Positions 1 through 5,330 of a stretch of DNA of 5,330 nt are shown piece by piece. The notes under the pieces are model-generated. The model worked only from the letters and a program-made list of their open reading frames with translations. It made no database searches and had not been told where the DNA came from. The DNA is from Planctomycetaceae bacterium. GTDB lineage: Bacteria > Planctomycetota > Planctomycetia > Pirellulales > JAEUIK01. Both the position numbers and the translations under genes were made by a program. The stretch lies in contig JAEUIK010000630.1 of assembly GCA_016793185.1 (NCBI GenBank), positions 1-5,330 on the forward strand. The letters are read 5' to 3'. Numbering within the stretch: the stretch's first letter is position 1; each line of letters starts with the position of its first letter.

Positions 1-2883
1 CATCGTGGGGCGAAAGAAGCTGTCGGTCGACGCCAGGAACTCGCTCCGCTGCTCGTCCGGGGCGCGGCGACTGCGAAAACGCACGCCGTCGGGCACAACG
101 ATTTCGCGGTGCACCAGGTTGTGCACCGGTTCGCTGACGAATGCATTGCCGGCGAACTCCGGCCCGAACAACTCGTCGCGATAGAGCATCGCGCTGCACG
201 CCGAGGTGAAGCAGTTGGCCGTGTGTGGATCATTGAAGCGCTCAAGCATCCGGCTGAGTGGATAGACCGGCGACTGCCCGGGAATCTCCGACAGCGTCCA
301 ACGGCCATCGGGGGGTACGAAGTGGGGATTGCGGCGCAAGTAATGGTCGGTGAGCACGTACTGCCACATCGGGTTGTTGTTGCTCGAGCCGAACCAGTTT
401 CCCCAATCGTCCTGGCTGCGGACGAACTGCGTGTAGCCCGCCTCGGCCTGAAAGCGCCCATCGTCGGGCCGGCAGCGGAAATCGCGCCCGCTGATGCTGA
501 CGGGCTGGTCGTTGTTGAACGACTTAACGTTGCCCCCGCTGTCGCCATTGGCGCCATAGATCCAGTTATCGAGACCGAGCGCGAGCCCGTTAACCACGTG
601 CTGCGGATTTCCCTTGGCAAAGCCGGTGAACAGCACTTTGCGGACGTCAGCGACGCCGTCGCCGTCAGTATCCTCGGCGTAGAGCAAGTCGGGCGCGGCG
701 GTGACGAGCACTCCCTGGCGCCAGCTGAGAACGCTGGTGGGATAGCGCAGGCCGTCGAGAAAGTCGGTGGAGTGTTCGTAGCGGCCGTCGCCGTCGCGAT
801 CTTCGATACAGCGGACGCGCCCACCCGGCGTGTGGCGGCCATCCAGGCCGCTGGGGTAGTCTCCCATTTCGACGACCCAGAGCTTGCCGTCGGGCCCCCA
901 GTCGAAGGCAATCGGATCCTGAACGAGCGGCTCGGCGACGACCAGCTCGACCGTGAATCCCGGCCGCGGCCGCAGCGACGCCAGCGCAGCCGCCGGCGAC
1001 TTGGCCGCGGGGACTGTGCCTTCGAGCAACTCGTTCAACGCACGGCGATCGACCAGGTCGGGCAAGCGCGCCGTGTCCTCGTTCTGGACCCAGAGGTGCC
1101 GGGAATGGAACCAGGCCCCGTTATTGGTCCCCTGCCGGGTGAACATGGGCAGACGCTCGCTCTCGCGGCGCGGGCTCGCGAAGACCTGCTGATTCCATCC
1201 CTGCTCGAGCGAGTGGAACAGGAACAGTCCTTGTTCGCGCTCGTTGGAGTAGATGACGTCGGCGCGCAGATCTTCGTCGATATCCACGAAGCGGAGCCCG
1301 TCGTCGCGACCTTCGGCGTCGACAATGCGCGCTCCGCCGGGGATCGCGTACCCGAGCCGGCGCCAGCCGTCGCTCCATTGGAAAACCCCGTTCTGGGCGG
1401 GGTTGCTCACGAGCAGTTCGCATGATCCGTCGCCATCGAGATCGCGCAACCGCAGCCCCAGGTCGCGTCCGGCCAGAGACGTGGCGAGCGGCTTCTGATC
1501 TATCTCGAGGCCCGCGCTGAGCCGCGGCTCCGCGACCCAGCGGCCATCGCGAAATTGCCAGCCGCCGGCCCCCTGTTCGTCGCTCACCAGCAGCGTAACA
1601 GCGCCGGCGATTTCGCCGAACTGCGCGTGGCGAGCGCGGCGATTTCCTGCCGCATCGACCGAGACGAGCGCCACGGGGAAGTCGCTCTCGAGCCATTTTT
1701 GTTCTGCTGGAGACCAGATCCGCGTTTGCTGAGTCTGCGTGTTGCCGATGACGACATCCTGGAAGCCGTCGTGATTGAGGTCGAGCAGGCGGACGCCATT
1801 GTCGCCGCCATCGACCGCTCGGAGCGAATGCCCTCCCAGCAGGTAGGTTTCTAACCGCTGGGCTGCCTCGCGGAAGCTGAGAAACTTGACTTTACCGCCA
1901 TGCCGGGCGACCGCGTGATCGATCAACTCGATGATCTGGTCGTTGCGGATCCAATCATGGGGATGGAAGCAGAGATTGTAGACGCCGCGCTTGAGGACGA
2001 CGGCGTCGAGCCCAGCCTGCATGTCGGCGACGGTCTGCGGATTGTTGGGCTTGTGAAGGTTCTGGGCCTCCCAGTCGCTCGGGACCAGGCAGGGAAACTC
2101 CCAGCAGTTTCCCCCGATCACGTAGGGGTAAGGATAATCCTCGATGGTGTTGACGAATGAGGGAAACGGCAGGTACTTGCGAAAGCGCTCGCGCCCGGCG
2201 GAGTCCATCACCAGCTCGCGCGGCAATTCCGGATCGCCGGGCGTCAACACCACGAACACCGAACTGTCGATCGCCAGGAACCCCCCCTGGGGCGTTCGTC
2301 GCGAAAAGATCTGCTCGAAAAACCTGGGGCTAAGAGTGTTCAGTGAATCGCAGCAGGGCATGCGAAACGCCACGGCCAGGCTGTTGGGGACCTGGTTCAT
2401 CAGGTCGACCGAGCGATCGTAGGTGGCCTTGGCTTTCGTCAGGTCTCCCTCGCGCAGCAAGGGGCAAGGATGGTCGAAGGTGTGGCAGTCGAGGCTTACG
2501 CCCTCGCCGAGCCAGGTCTGCAAGTGAGGATGGCGGGGGTCGATCTGGTTGGTCAGGATGCTCAAGCCCGCCCGGCCGTCGATGCGTTTGAGCCGCTCGA
2601 GGATCGGCCGGAGATAGGCCTCCCACTTTTCGTGTCCGCGCATGTCGTCGATGCCGAGGATGACGACAGCCTCGACCCCTGGATCGCCGCACCATTGCGG
2701 CGTCGTCAGCCGCGGAAACTGGCGCTGCACATAGTAGGGGGCGATCTCGTTGAGGTGGGTCAACCGCCGGTCGAACATGCGCAGCGGTGGCTGCGCGGCG
2801 ACCAGTGCTGGACAACGACCGACCAGCAACAGCAGGCCTGTCATGGCGGCTTGAGCCACGGCGGCGAAACAGCATCGGCGCAT
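1..2883 (-). CDS. Secreted NodB deacetylase / FG-GAP / PVC-type membrane-bound dehydrogenase-like fusion (C-terminus outside window)
   Basis: The frame is open for 961 codons from ATG at 2883 to the window edge, without a stop. Residues 1-30 look like a Sec signal peptide (Arg start, hydrophobic core AMTGLLLLVG, likely cleavage after VAA). Residues about 71-345 resemble a NodB-type polysaccharide deacetylase: ILGIDD (D79, D80), HTFDH (H134, H138; the HxxxH metal motif), FRMP (R174, P176) and CFHPHDW (H307, H309). Residues about 360-560 hold three FG-GAP/VCBS-like loops, at D368-D376, D481-E489 and D534-D542. Residues about 636-961 match the Piru_Ver dehydrogenase-like propeller of TIGR02604: EDRDGDGRYE, AEDTDGDGVAD, then FTSAC and the typical VSEPVHNLVHRE near 917-927. 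In this family HEAT repeats and a CxxCH heme motif usually follow, but those would be outside the window. It is probably exported and acts on glycans or sugars; the substrate is unknown. An AGGAG 11 bases upstream supports the start. The domain order is read from motifs only. Confidence 0.9.
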   Translation of the reverse strand, partial: MRRCCFAAVAQAAMTGLLLLVGRCPALVAAQPPLRMFDRRLTHLNEIAPYYVQRQFPRLTTPQWCGDPGVEAVVILGIDDMRGHEKWEAYLRPILERLKRIDGRAGLSILTNQIDPRHPHLQTWLGEGVSLDCHTFDHPCPLLREGDLTKAKATYDRSVDLMNQVPNSLAVAFRMPCCDSLNTLSPRFFEQIFSRRTPQGGFLAIDSSVFVVLTPGDPELPRELVMDSAGRERFRKYLPFPSFVNTIEDYPYPYVIGGNCWEFPCLVPSDWEAQNLHKPNNPQTVADMQAGLDAVVLKRGVYNLCFHPHDWIRNDQIIELIDHAVARHGGKVKFLSFREAAQRLETYLLGGHSLRAVDGGDNGVRLLDLNHDGFQDVVIGNTQTQQTRIWSPAEQKWLESDFPVALVSVDAAGNRRARHAQFGEIAGAVTLLVSDEQGAGGWQFRDGRWVAEPRLSAGLEIDQKPLATSLAGRDLGLRLRDLDGDGSCELLVSNPAQNGVFQWSDGWRRLGYAIPGGARIVDAEGRDDGLRFVDIDEDLRADVIYSNEREQGLFLFHSLEQGWNQQVFASPRRESERLPMFTRQGTNNGAWFHSRHLWVQNEDTARLPDLVDRRALNELLEGTVPAAKSPAAALASLRPRPGFTVELVVAEPLVQDPIAFDWGPDGKLWVVEMGDYPSGLDGRHTPGGRVRCIEDRDGDGRYEHSTDFLDGLRYPTSVLSWRQGVLVTAAPDLLYAEDTDGDGVADVRKVLFTGFAKGNPQHVVNGLALGLDNWIYGANGDSGGNVKSFNNDQPVSISGRDFRCRPDDGRFQAEAGYTQFVRSQDDWGNWFGSSNNNPMWQYVLTDHYLRRNPHFVPPDGRWTLSEIPGQSPVYPLSRMLERFNDPHTANCFTSACSAMLYRDELFGPEFAGNAFVSEPVHNLVHREIVVPDGVRFRSRRAPDEQRSEFLASTDSFFRPTM

Positions 2884-2894
2884 AGATCCGGTCG

Positions 2895-2899
2895 CTCCT
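2895..2899 (-). promoter_or_regulatory. Shine-Dalgarno of the large secreted fusion gene
   Basis: On the minus strand AGGAG lies 11 bases before the ATG at 2883-2881. The codons read through upstream show no nearby in-frame stop, so this site together with the signal peptide is what fixes the start. The next in-frame ATG (residue 14) would cut the basic N-region off the signal peptide. Confidence 0.65.
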
Positions 2900-2998
2900 G
2901 GACCTGACGTCTTGATTTCCGCTGAATTATGCCGCCGCTTCCAAGGGGGCGGCCCGTCCGGAGGCAATTGGGATGATTGCCGGGTCGGCCCGACATCG

Positions 2999-3024
2999 AA
3001 AACAGCCCTGGGGCGAAAGGGCTG
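2999..3024 (-). terminator. Terminator-like hairpin in the leader of the fusion gene
   Basis: On the minus strand CAGCCCT (3024-3018) pairs perfectly with AGGGCTG (3009-3003) around an 8-base loop and is followed directly by TTTT (3002-2999). It ends 115 bases before the start codon, inside what would be the 5' leader. The T tract is short, so it may be a weak terminator, an attenuator, or simply a hairpin. An upstream GGGGCTG (3071-3065, minus strand) could pair with the 5' arm and compete with it. Confidence 0.35.
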
Positions 3025-3087
3025 CGGCGCGGATTCGAGTCTGACTGCTCCCCTTGGGAAGTGCCAGCCCCAGGCGCCGTGTGCCGT

Positions 3088-3115
3088 GGGAACCGGCTCG
3101 GGCGAGCATGGTCCC
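3088..3115. other. Two-part stem-loop, possible structured RNA element
   Basis: On the plus strand GGGAACC (3088-3094) pairs with GGTCCC (3110-3115) with one bulged A. It encloses a second stem, GCTCG (3096-3100) with CGAGC (3103-3107). The mirror structure also forms on the minus strand. It resembles no RNA family I recognise; tRNA, tmRNA, SRP RNA and RNase P signatures are absent. Confidence 0.3.
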
Positions 3116-3183
3116 GATGAGTCCTGCAAGATAACCCATCTGACGGGGGAGCTGGCCCTGGATTTGCTCCCACCAAGGTGTGT

Positions 3184-3207
3184 GGGGGGGCGATTTCGCC
3201 CTTTCTT
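3184..3207 (+). terminator. Terminator-like hairpin with T-rich tail, plus strand
   Basis: GGGCG (3188-3192) pairs with CGCCC (3197-3201) around an ATTT loop. The stem can extend by G-T wobble and one G-C pair to 3184-3205, and the tail reads TTTCTT (3202-3207). No plus-strand coding gene lies upstream in the window, so it would end either a small RNA or an early transcript of the regulator's leader. Much of the tail would be drawn into the wobble extension, which weakens the call. Confidence 0.3.
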
Positions 3208-3301
3208 GAGATTTCGGCGAGACCTTGTCCCCCTAGAGGGGTTAAACGAAGACCCTTCCTTCTTTGCGCCAACAGTCACTCTGCAGAGGGGGTGGATTGG
3301 G

Positions 3302-3330
3302 TTGCTTGGCCTGCAATTCCGGAATAGATT
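3302..3330 (+). promoter_or_regulatory. Candidate sigma-70-like promoter for the response regulator
   Basis: TTGCTT (3302-3307) and TAGATT (3325-3330) are separated by exactly 17 bases, at the edge of the lowest-GC stretch of the window. The -35 box matches 3 of 6 and the -10 box 4 of 6 consensus positions. Transcription would begin near 3337, giving a leader of about 218 bases. The spacer and -10 box contain the palindrome ATTCCGGAAT (3316-3325), a possible operator. Planctomycete promoter rules are poorly fixed, so this is tentative. Confidence 0.25.
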
Positions 3331-3387
3331 ATTCGGAGGCCCCCCGTTTGTGGGTTTGTGGTAAATACGCTATCAGTTGTGTGTTTA

Positions 3388-3397
3388 CGAAATTTCG
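3388..3397. repeat. Perfect 10-bp palindrome CGAAATTTCG
   Basis: A perfect inverted repeat in the low-GC part of the intergenic region, just downstream of the candidate promoter and about 160 bases before the regulator start. It could be an operator half-site pair, but a palindrome this short can occur by chance. Confidence 0.3.
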
Positions 3398-3422
3398 AAA
3401 GGTCTGGATGAATTGATCCCAA

Positions 3423-3436
3423 GGCCCCATGGGGCC
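3423..3436. repeat. Perfect 14-bp palindrome GGCCCCATGGGGCC
   Basis: A perfect 14-base palindrome in the leader of the response regulator. The ATG at its centre (3429) opens in frame with the regulator but lacks a ribosome site and would add 42 unrelated residues, so it is probably not a start. It may serve as a protein-binding site; in RNA the stem would need to open at its centre to form a loop. Confidence 0.4.
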
Positions 3437-3541
3437 ATCCGAGGCGAGCATCCCCCGGAACGGGTGCACCAACGATGACCTGAACGACTGCCGCGTGCCG
3501 TGCCTCCCAGGCGTACGGAGGGCGCGCGGGACAGAGAAGTT

Positions 3542-3548
3542 GGAGGAG
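3542..3548 (+). promoter_or_regulatory. Shine-Dalgarno that fixes a TTG start
   Basis: GGAGGAG lies 6 bases before the TTG at 3555-3557, near-ideal spacing. The coding frame is open back to an ATG at 3429, but only this position gives the normal N-terminus of a NarL-type regulator (receiver strand beginning at residue 3). Confidence 0.85.
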
Positions 3549-3554
3549 CAAGCA

Positions 3555-4187
3555 TTGAGCGTCAAACTGGTCATTGCCGACGACCACGAAGTTGTCCGCG
3601 CCGGGCTGCAAACACTCTTGCGCCAGAGCGAATTCGAGATCGTTGCCGAAGCCACCACTGGCGATCAGGCGGTCGCCGTGACCCAGGAGCACCGACCGGA
3701 CCTGGTCATCCTCGACGTGCGGATGCCGGGGGGAGACGGCCTGCAGGCCTTGGCGCAGATTCGCCAGCAGCGTCCCGACCTGCCCGTCATCATGCTGTCG
3801 ACCTTCGACAACCCGACGTATGTCGCCCGGGCGCTGGCGCTGGGGGCGAGCGGGTACTTGCTCAAGGAGATCTCGCGCGAGGCGTTGCTGGAGTCGCTCC
3901 GCAAAGTGGCTGGGGGCGAGAGCATCTGGTCTCGCGAAGAGTTGCGTCGCGTGACCGGGGCCCTGGCCACTCCGCGCAATGGCGAAGATGGTGACGTTTC
4001 GCTGACACGCCGCGAATCGGAGGTCCTGCGCCAGATGGCCCTCGGGCTTACCAACAAGGAAATCGCCCAGTCGCTGCACATCAGCTACGAGACGGTCAAA
4101 GAGCACGTGCAGCACATCCTTCGCAAAGTCGGCGTCGCCGATCGCACCCAGGCCGCCGTGTGGGCGGTGCGGCGCGGTCTCGTCTAG
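3555..4187 (+). CDS. NarL/FixJ-family two-component response regulator
   Basis: This is a complete 210-residue cytoplasmic transcription factor of usual length for the family. The receiver domain spans residues 3-118: acidic pair D9-D10 in IADDHEVVRAG, phosphoacceptor D54 in VILDVRMPGGDG, switch S82 in IMLSTF, and the conserved K104 in YLLKE. A short linker (about 135-147) leads to a LuxR-type helix-turn-helix (148-208) with LTRRESEVLRQMALGLTNKE, recognition-helix segment SYETVKEHVQHILRKVG and the end motif ADRTQAAVWAVRRG. By family knowledge, a sensor kinase phosphorylates D54, which promotes dimerisation and DNA binding. No histidine kinase is present in the window, so partner and regulon are unknown. 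The start is TTG, chosen for the GGAGGAG 6 bases upstream. It stands divergent to the fusion gene and 172 bases before the enolase-family gene, which might be co-transcribed. Confidence 0.97.
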   Translation: MSVKLVIADDHEVVRAGLQTLLRQSEFEIVAEATTGDQAVAVTQEHRPDLVILDVRMPGGDGLQALAQIRQQRPDLPVIMLSTFDNPTYVARALALGASGYLLKEISREALLESLRKVAGGESIWSREELRRVTGALATPRNGEDGDVSLTRRESEVLRQMALGLTNKEIAQSLHISYETVKEHVQHILRKVGVADRTQAAVWAVRRGLV

Positions 4188-4263
4188 CACCTCAGCATTT
4201 CTGGCGGAAACGGTTGACCTGCGACCGTCTGTGCGCCAAGTTCACGCCTGCGGCGCGTGCGGA

Positions 4264-4287
4264 CGACGGGTAGGAATTGCCTCGTCG
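4264..4287. other. Hairpin in the spacer after the response regulator
   Basis: CGACGGG (4264-4270) pairs with CTCGTCG (4281-4287) over 7 positions with one G-T wobble, around a 10-base loop. There is no T tract after it, so I do not call it a terminator. The 172-base spacer shows nothing else beyond the ribosome site at its end. Confidence 0.25.
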
Positions 4288-4342
4288 AAGCCGCGCACCC
4301 CTCAACTCCACGCGCGGGGCGCGAATGCGGCCGCGGCGTCGC

Positions 4343-4348
4343 AGGAGG
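4343..4348 (+). promoter_or_regulatory. Shine-Dalgarno of the enolase-superfamily gene
   Basis: AGGAGG lies 11 bases before the ATG at 4360. The reading frame is open further upstream with no ATG and only a GTG at 4231, so this site decides the start. Confidence 0.7.
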
Positions 4349-4359
4349 ACTTTTCGCGC

Positions 4360-5330
4360 ATGGCGCACCCCACGGATATCCGCCTCCAGGAAATCAGCAG
4401 CCGTACGGTCGAGATCGCTTACCGCACGCCGATGAAGTTCGGCGGGCGCGTGGTGACCAGCGCGACGCTGCTGGACGTGGACCTCGTGGTGGAAACTCGC
4501 GACGGACGGCGCGGCCAAGGGCACGGGTCGATGCCACTGGGCAACGTCTGGGCCTGGCAGAACCGCGAAATCTCCACCGCCGACACGCTCGCCGCGATGC
4601 AGAACCTCGGTCTGCGGCTGGTAGAACTCGCCCGGGGATACCGGGGCACGGGCCATCCCCTGGAGATCACGCAGGAGTTGGCGCACGATCACGCCGCGGC
4701 CGCGCGCGCGGCCTGCCAGGAAACCGGGATTGCCGCCGAGATGCCCCGCCTGGCGCAGCTGGTCGCGGCCAGCCCCCTCGAAGCGGCGATTCACGACGCT
4801 TATGGCAAAGCGCTCGGCGCGAGTTCCTACGATCTGCTCGGCCCGGATTATGTGAATCGCGACCTGGGGGAGATGCTCGCGCCGGAATTCGCCGGCCAGT
4901 ATCTCGATCGGTACACGCTCCGTCAGATCAAACCGCGGATGCCGTTGTACCATCTCGTCGGCGCGCTCGATCCGTTGACGCCGGCCGACGTTGCCGAGCC
5001 GCTCAACGATGGCTTGCCCGAGACGCTCGGCGACTGGATCCGGGCCGACTCATTGACCCATTTGAAAATCAAGCTCAACGGCGACGATCTCGAGTGGGAC
5101 GTGGGCCGCGTGGTGGCGATCGAACGCGCAGCGGCCGAGGCGCAACAGGCGCGCGGCTGCCAGGCCTGGAACTACTCGCTCGATTTCAACGAGCGCTGCG
5201 CCAACGTCCAGTATGTGTTGGATTATCTTGCGCGGGTGGGGGAACGTTCTCCGCCAGCGCTGGCCCGCGTGCAGTATATCGAGCAGCCCACGCATCGCGA
5301 CTTGCGGGCGAACCCCGAGAATCGCATGCA
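4360..5330 (+). CDS. Mandelate racemase/muconate lactonizing enzyme-like protein, enolase superfamily (C-terminus outside window)
   Basis: The first 323 complete codons are visible and the frame runs off the window. Residues about 8-160 form the N-terminal capping domain of the enolase superfamily, with TPMKFGGRVV near 23-32 (a loop region that shapes the substrate pocket in this family) and the typical SPLEAAIHDAYGKALG (138-153) leading into the barrel. LKIKLNG gives the K-x-K motif (K236, K238) on the second barrel strand, where K238 would be the catalytic base. Two metal ligands follow: D275 in YSLDFNE and E308 in QYIEQP. The third ligand and the opposing catalytic residue should lie beyond the edge. 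Family members abstract a proton alpha to a carboxylate (racemisation, epimerisation, dehydration or lactonisation). The substrate cannot be told; in a planctomycete an acid sugar or dipeptide-type substrate is plausible. It is probably cytoplasmic, since no signal peptide is seen. The 172-base gap leaves co-transcription with the regulator open. Confidence 0.88.
   Translation, partial: MAHPTDIRLQEISSRTVEIAYRTPMKFGGRVVTSATLLDVDLVVETRDGRRGQGHGSMPLGNVWAWQNREISTADTLAAMQNLGLRLVELARGYRGTGHPLEITQELAHDHAAAARAACQETGIAAEMPRLAQLVAASPLEAAIHDAYGKALGASSYDLLGPDYVNRDLGEMLAPEFAGQYLDRYTLRQIKPRMPLYHLVGALDPLTPADVAEPLNDGLPETLGDWIRADSLTHLKIKLNGDDLEWDVGRVVAIERAAAEAQQARGCQAWNYSLDFNERCANVQYVLDYLARVGERSPPALARVQYIEQPTHRDLRANPENRM

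Larger units (their letters stand above)
2884..3554. other. Divergent intergenic region, hairpin-rich, no convincing gene
   Basis: These 671 bases separate the minus-strand fusion gene from the plus-strand response regulator. Open frames here give compositionally odd proteins with no motif and no clear ribosome site, so I call none. The left part (about 2940-3210) is GC-rich and full of short inverted repeats: 2963-2968 with 2976-2981, 2984-2988 with 2990-2994, 3003-3009 with 3018-3024, and 3088-3094 with 3110-3115 enclosing 3096-3107. The middle (3311-3410) drops to about 45% GC and is the likeliest promoter zone. The right part (3423-3554) holds a palindrome, a hairpin at 3498-3518 (CCGT-GCCT paired with AGGC-ACGG) and the regulator's ribosome site. 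Long leaders or a small RNA could explain the left part. Confidence 0.6.

Noticed and set aside
109..1425. 438-residue open frame on the plus strand
   Set aside because: It lies antisense to the fusion gene, whose minus-strand frame shows family motifs throughout. The plus-strand protein has low-complexity Ala/Val/Glu content and no domain; it is a typical GC-rich shadow.
3025..3060. T-loop-like GGATTCGAGTC suggesting a tRNA
   Set aside because: The flanking bases do not pair as a T stem, and no acceptor, D or anticodon arm fits around it.
2927..3139. 70-residue minus-strand open frame upstream of the fusion gene
   Set aside because: The start is hydrophobic and looked like a small membrane protein, but no Shine-Dalgarno sequence was recognised and the sequence is better explained by RNA hairpins. 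It could be revisited if homologues are found.
2912..3364. 150-residue plus-strand open frame in the intergenic region
   Set aside because: There is no clear ribosome site, the composition is Gly/Pro/Arg-rich, and it runs through several hairpins and the candidate promoter. No motif is seen.
3276..4190. 304-residue minus-strand open frame
   Set aside because: It is antisense to the response regulator, which has every expected receiver and LuxR motif. The minus-strand product shows no recognisable fold.
4192..4953. 253-residue minus-strand open frame
   Set aside because: It is antisense to the enolase-superfamily gene, whose motifs (SPLEAAIHDAYGKALG, KIK, D275, E308) are convincing.
1..5330. 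Mobile element, CRISPR array or defence system
   Set aside because: I saw no transposase or integrase motifs, terminal inverted repeats with target duplications, or regularly spaced repeats.

Overview
The window is GC-rich (only the 3311-3410 stretch falls to about 45% GC) and most likely comes from a planctomycete or a close PVC-superphylum relative. The main reason is the partial minus-strand gene at the left. The C-terminal half of what is visible carries hallmarks of the Piru_Ver 'membrane-bound dehydrogenase' / PVC-type heme-binding CxxCH family (TIGR02604), which is greatly expanded in Planctomycetes and Verrucomicrobia. The species cannot be named from the sequence.

Layout: (1) Positions 1-2883, minus strand, hold the first 961 residues of a very large secreted protein. 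It has a signal peptide, a NodB-like polysaccharide deacetylase domain, three FG-GAP/VCBS-like Asp-rich repeats and the start of a PVC-type dehydrogenase-like beta-propeller. The C-terminus, where HEAT repeats and a cytochrome c-like CxxCH motif would be expected, lies beyond the window. (2) Positions 2884-3554 are a 671-bp divergent intergenic region. It is rich in hairpins, with a terminator-like hairpin on each strand, a lower-GC segment with a candidate promoter, and two perfect palindromes. No convincing gene lies in it. (3) Positions 3555-4187, plus strand, hold a complete NarL/FixJ-type response regulator that starts at TTG behind a strong Shine-Dalgarno sequence. (4) Positions 4188-4359 are a short spacer. 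(5) Positions 4360-5330, plus strand, hold the first 323 residues of an enolase-superfamily (mandelate racemase/muconate lactonizing type) protein, cut by the right edge.

The genes do not form an obvious pathway. The large secreted protein looks like an exported polysaccharide- or sugar-processing enzyme, and the enolase-superfamily protein is a plausible cytoplasmic acid-sugar dehydratase or racemase, so carbohydrate catabolism is a possible shared theme. That is inference only. The response regulator has no histidine kinase beside it in the window, and its targets are unknown. It shares its upstream region with the large secreted protein, so control of that divergent neighbour is possible but not shown.

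The points most worth a second look are the deacetylase/FG-GAP/dehydrogenase fusion and the possible attenuator-like leader between the divergent genes. I found no CRISPR array, tRNA, rRNA, transposase or defence system.
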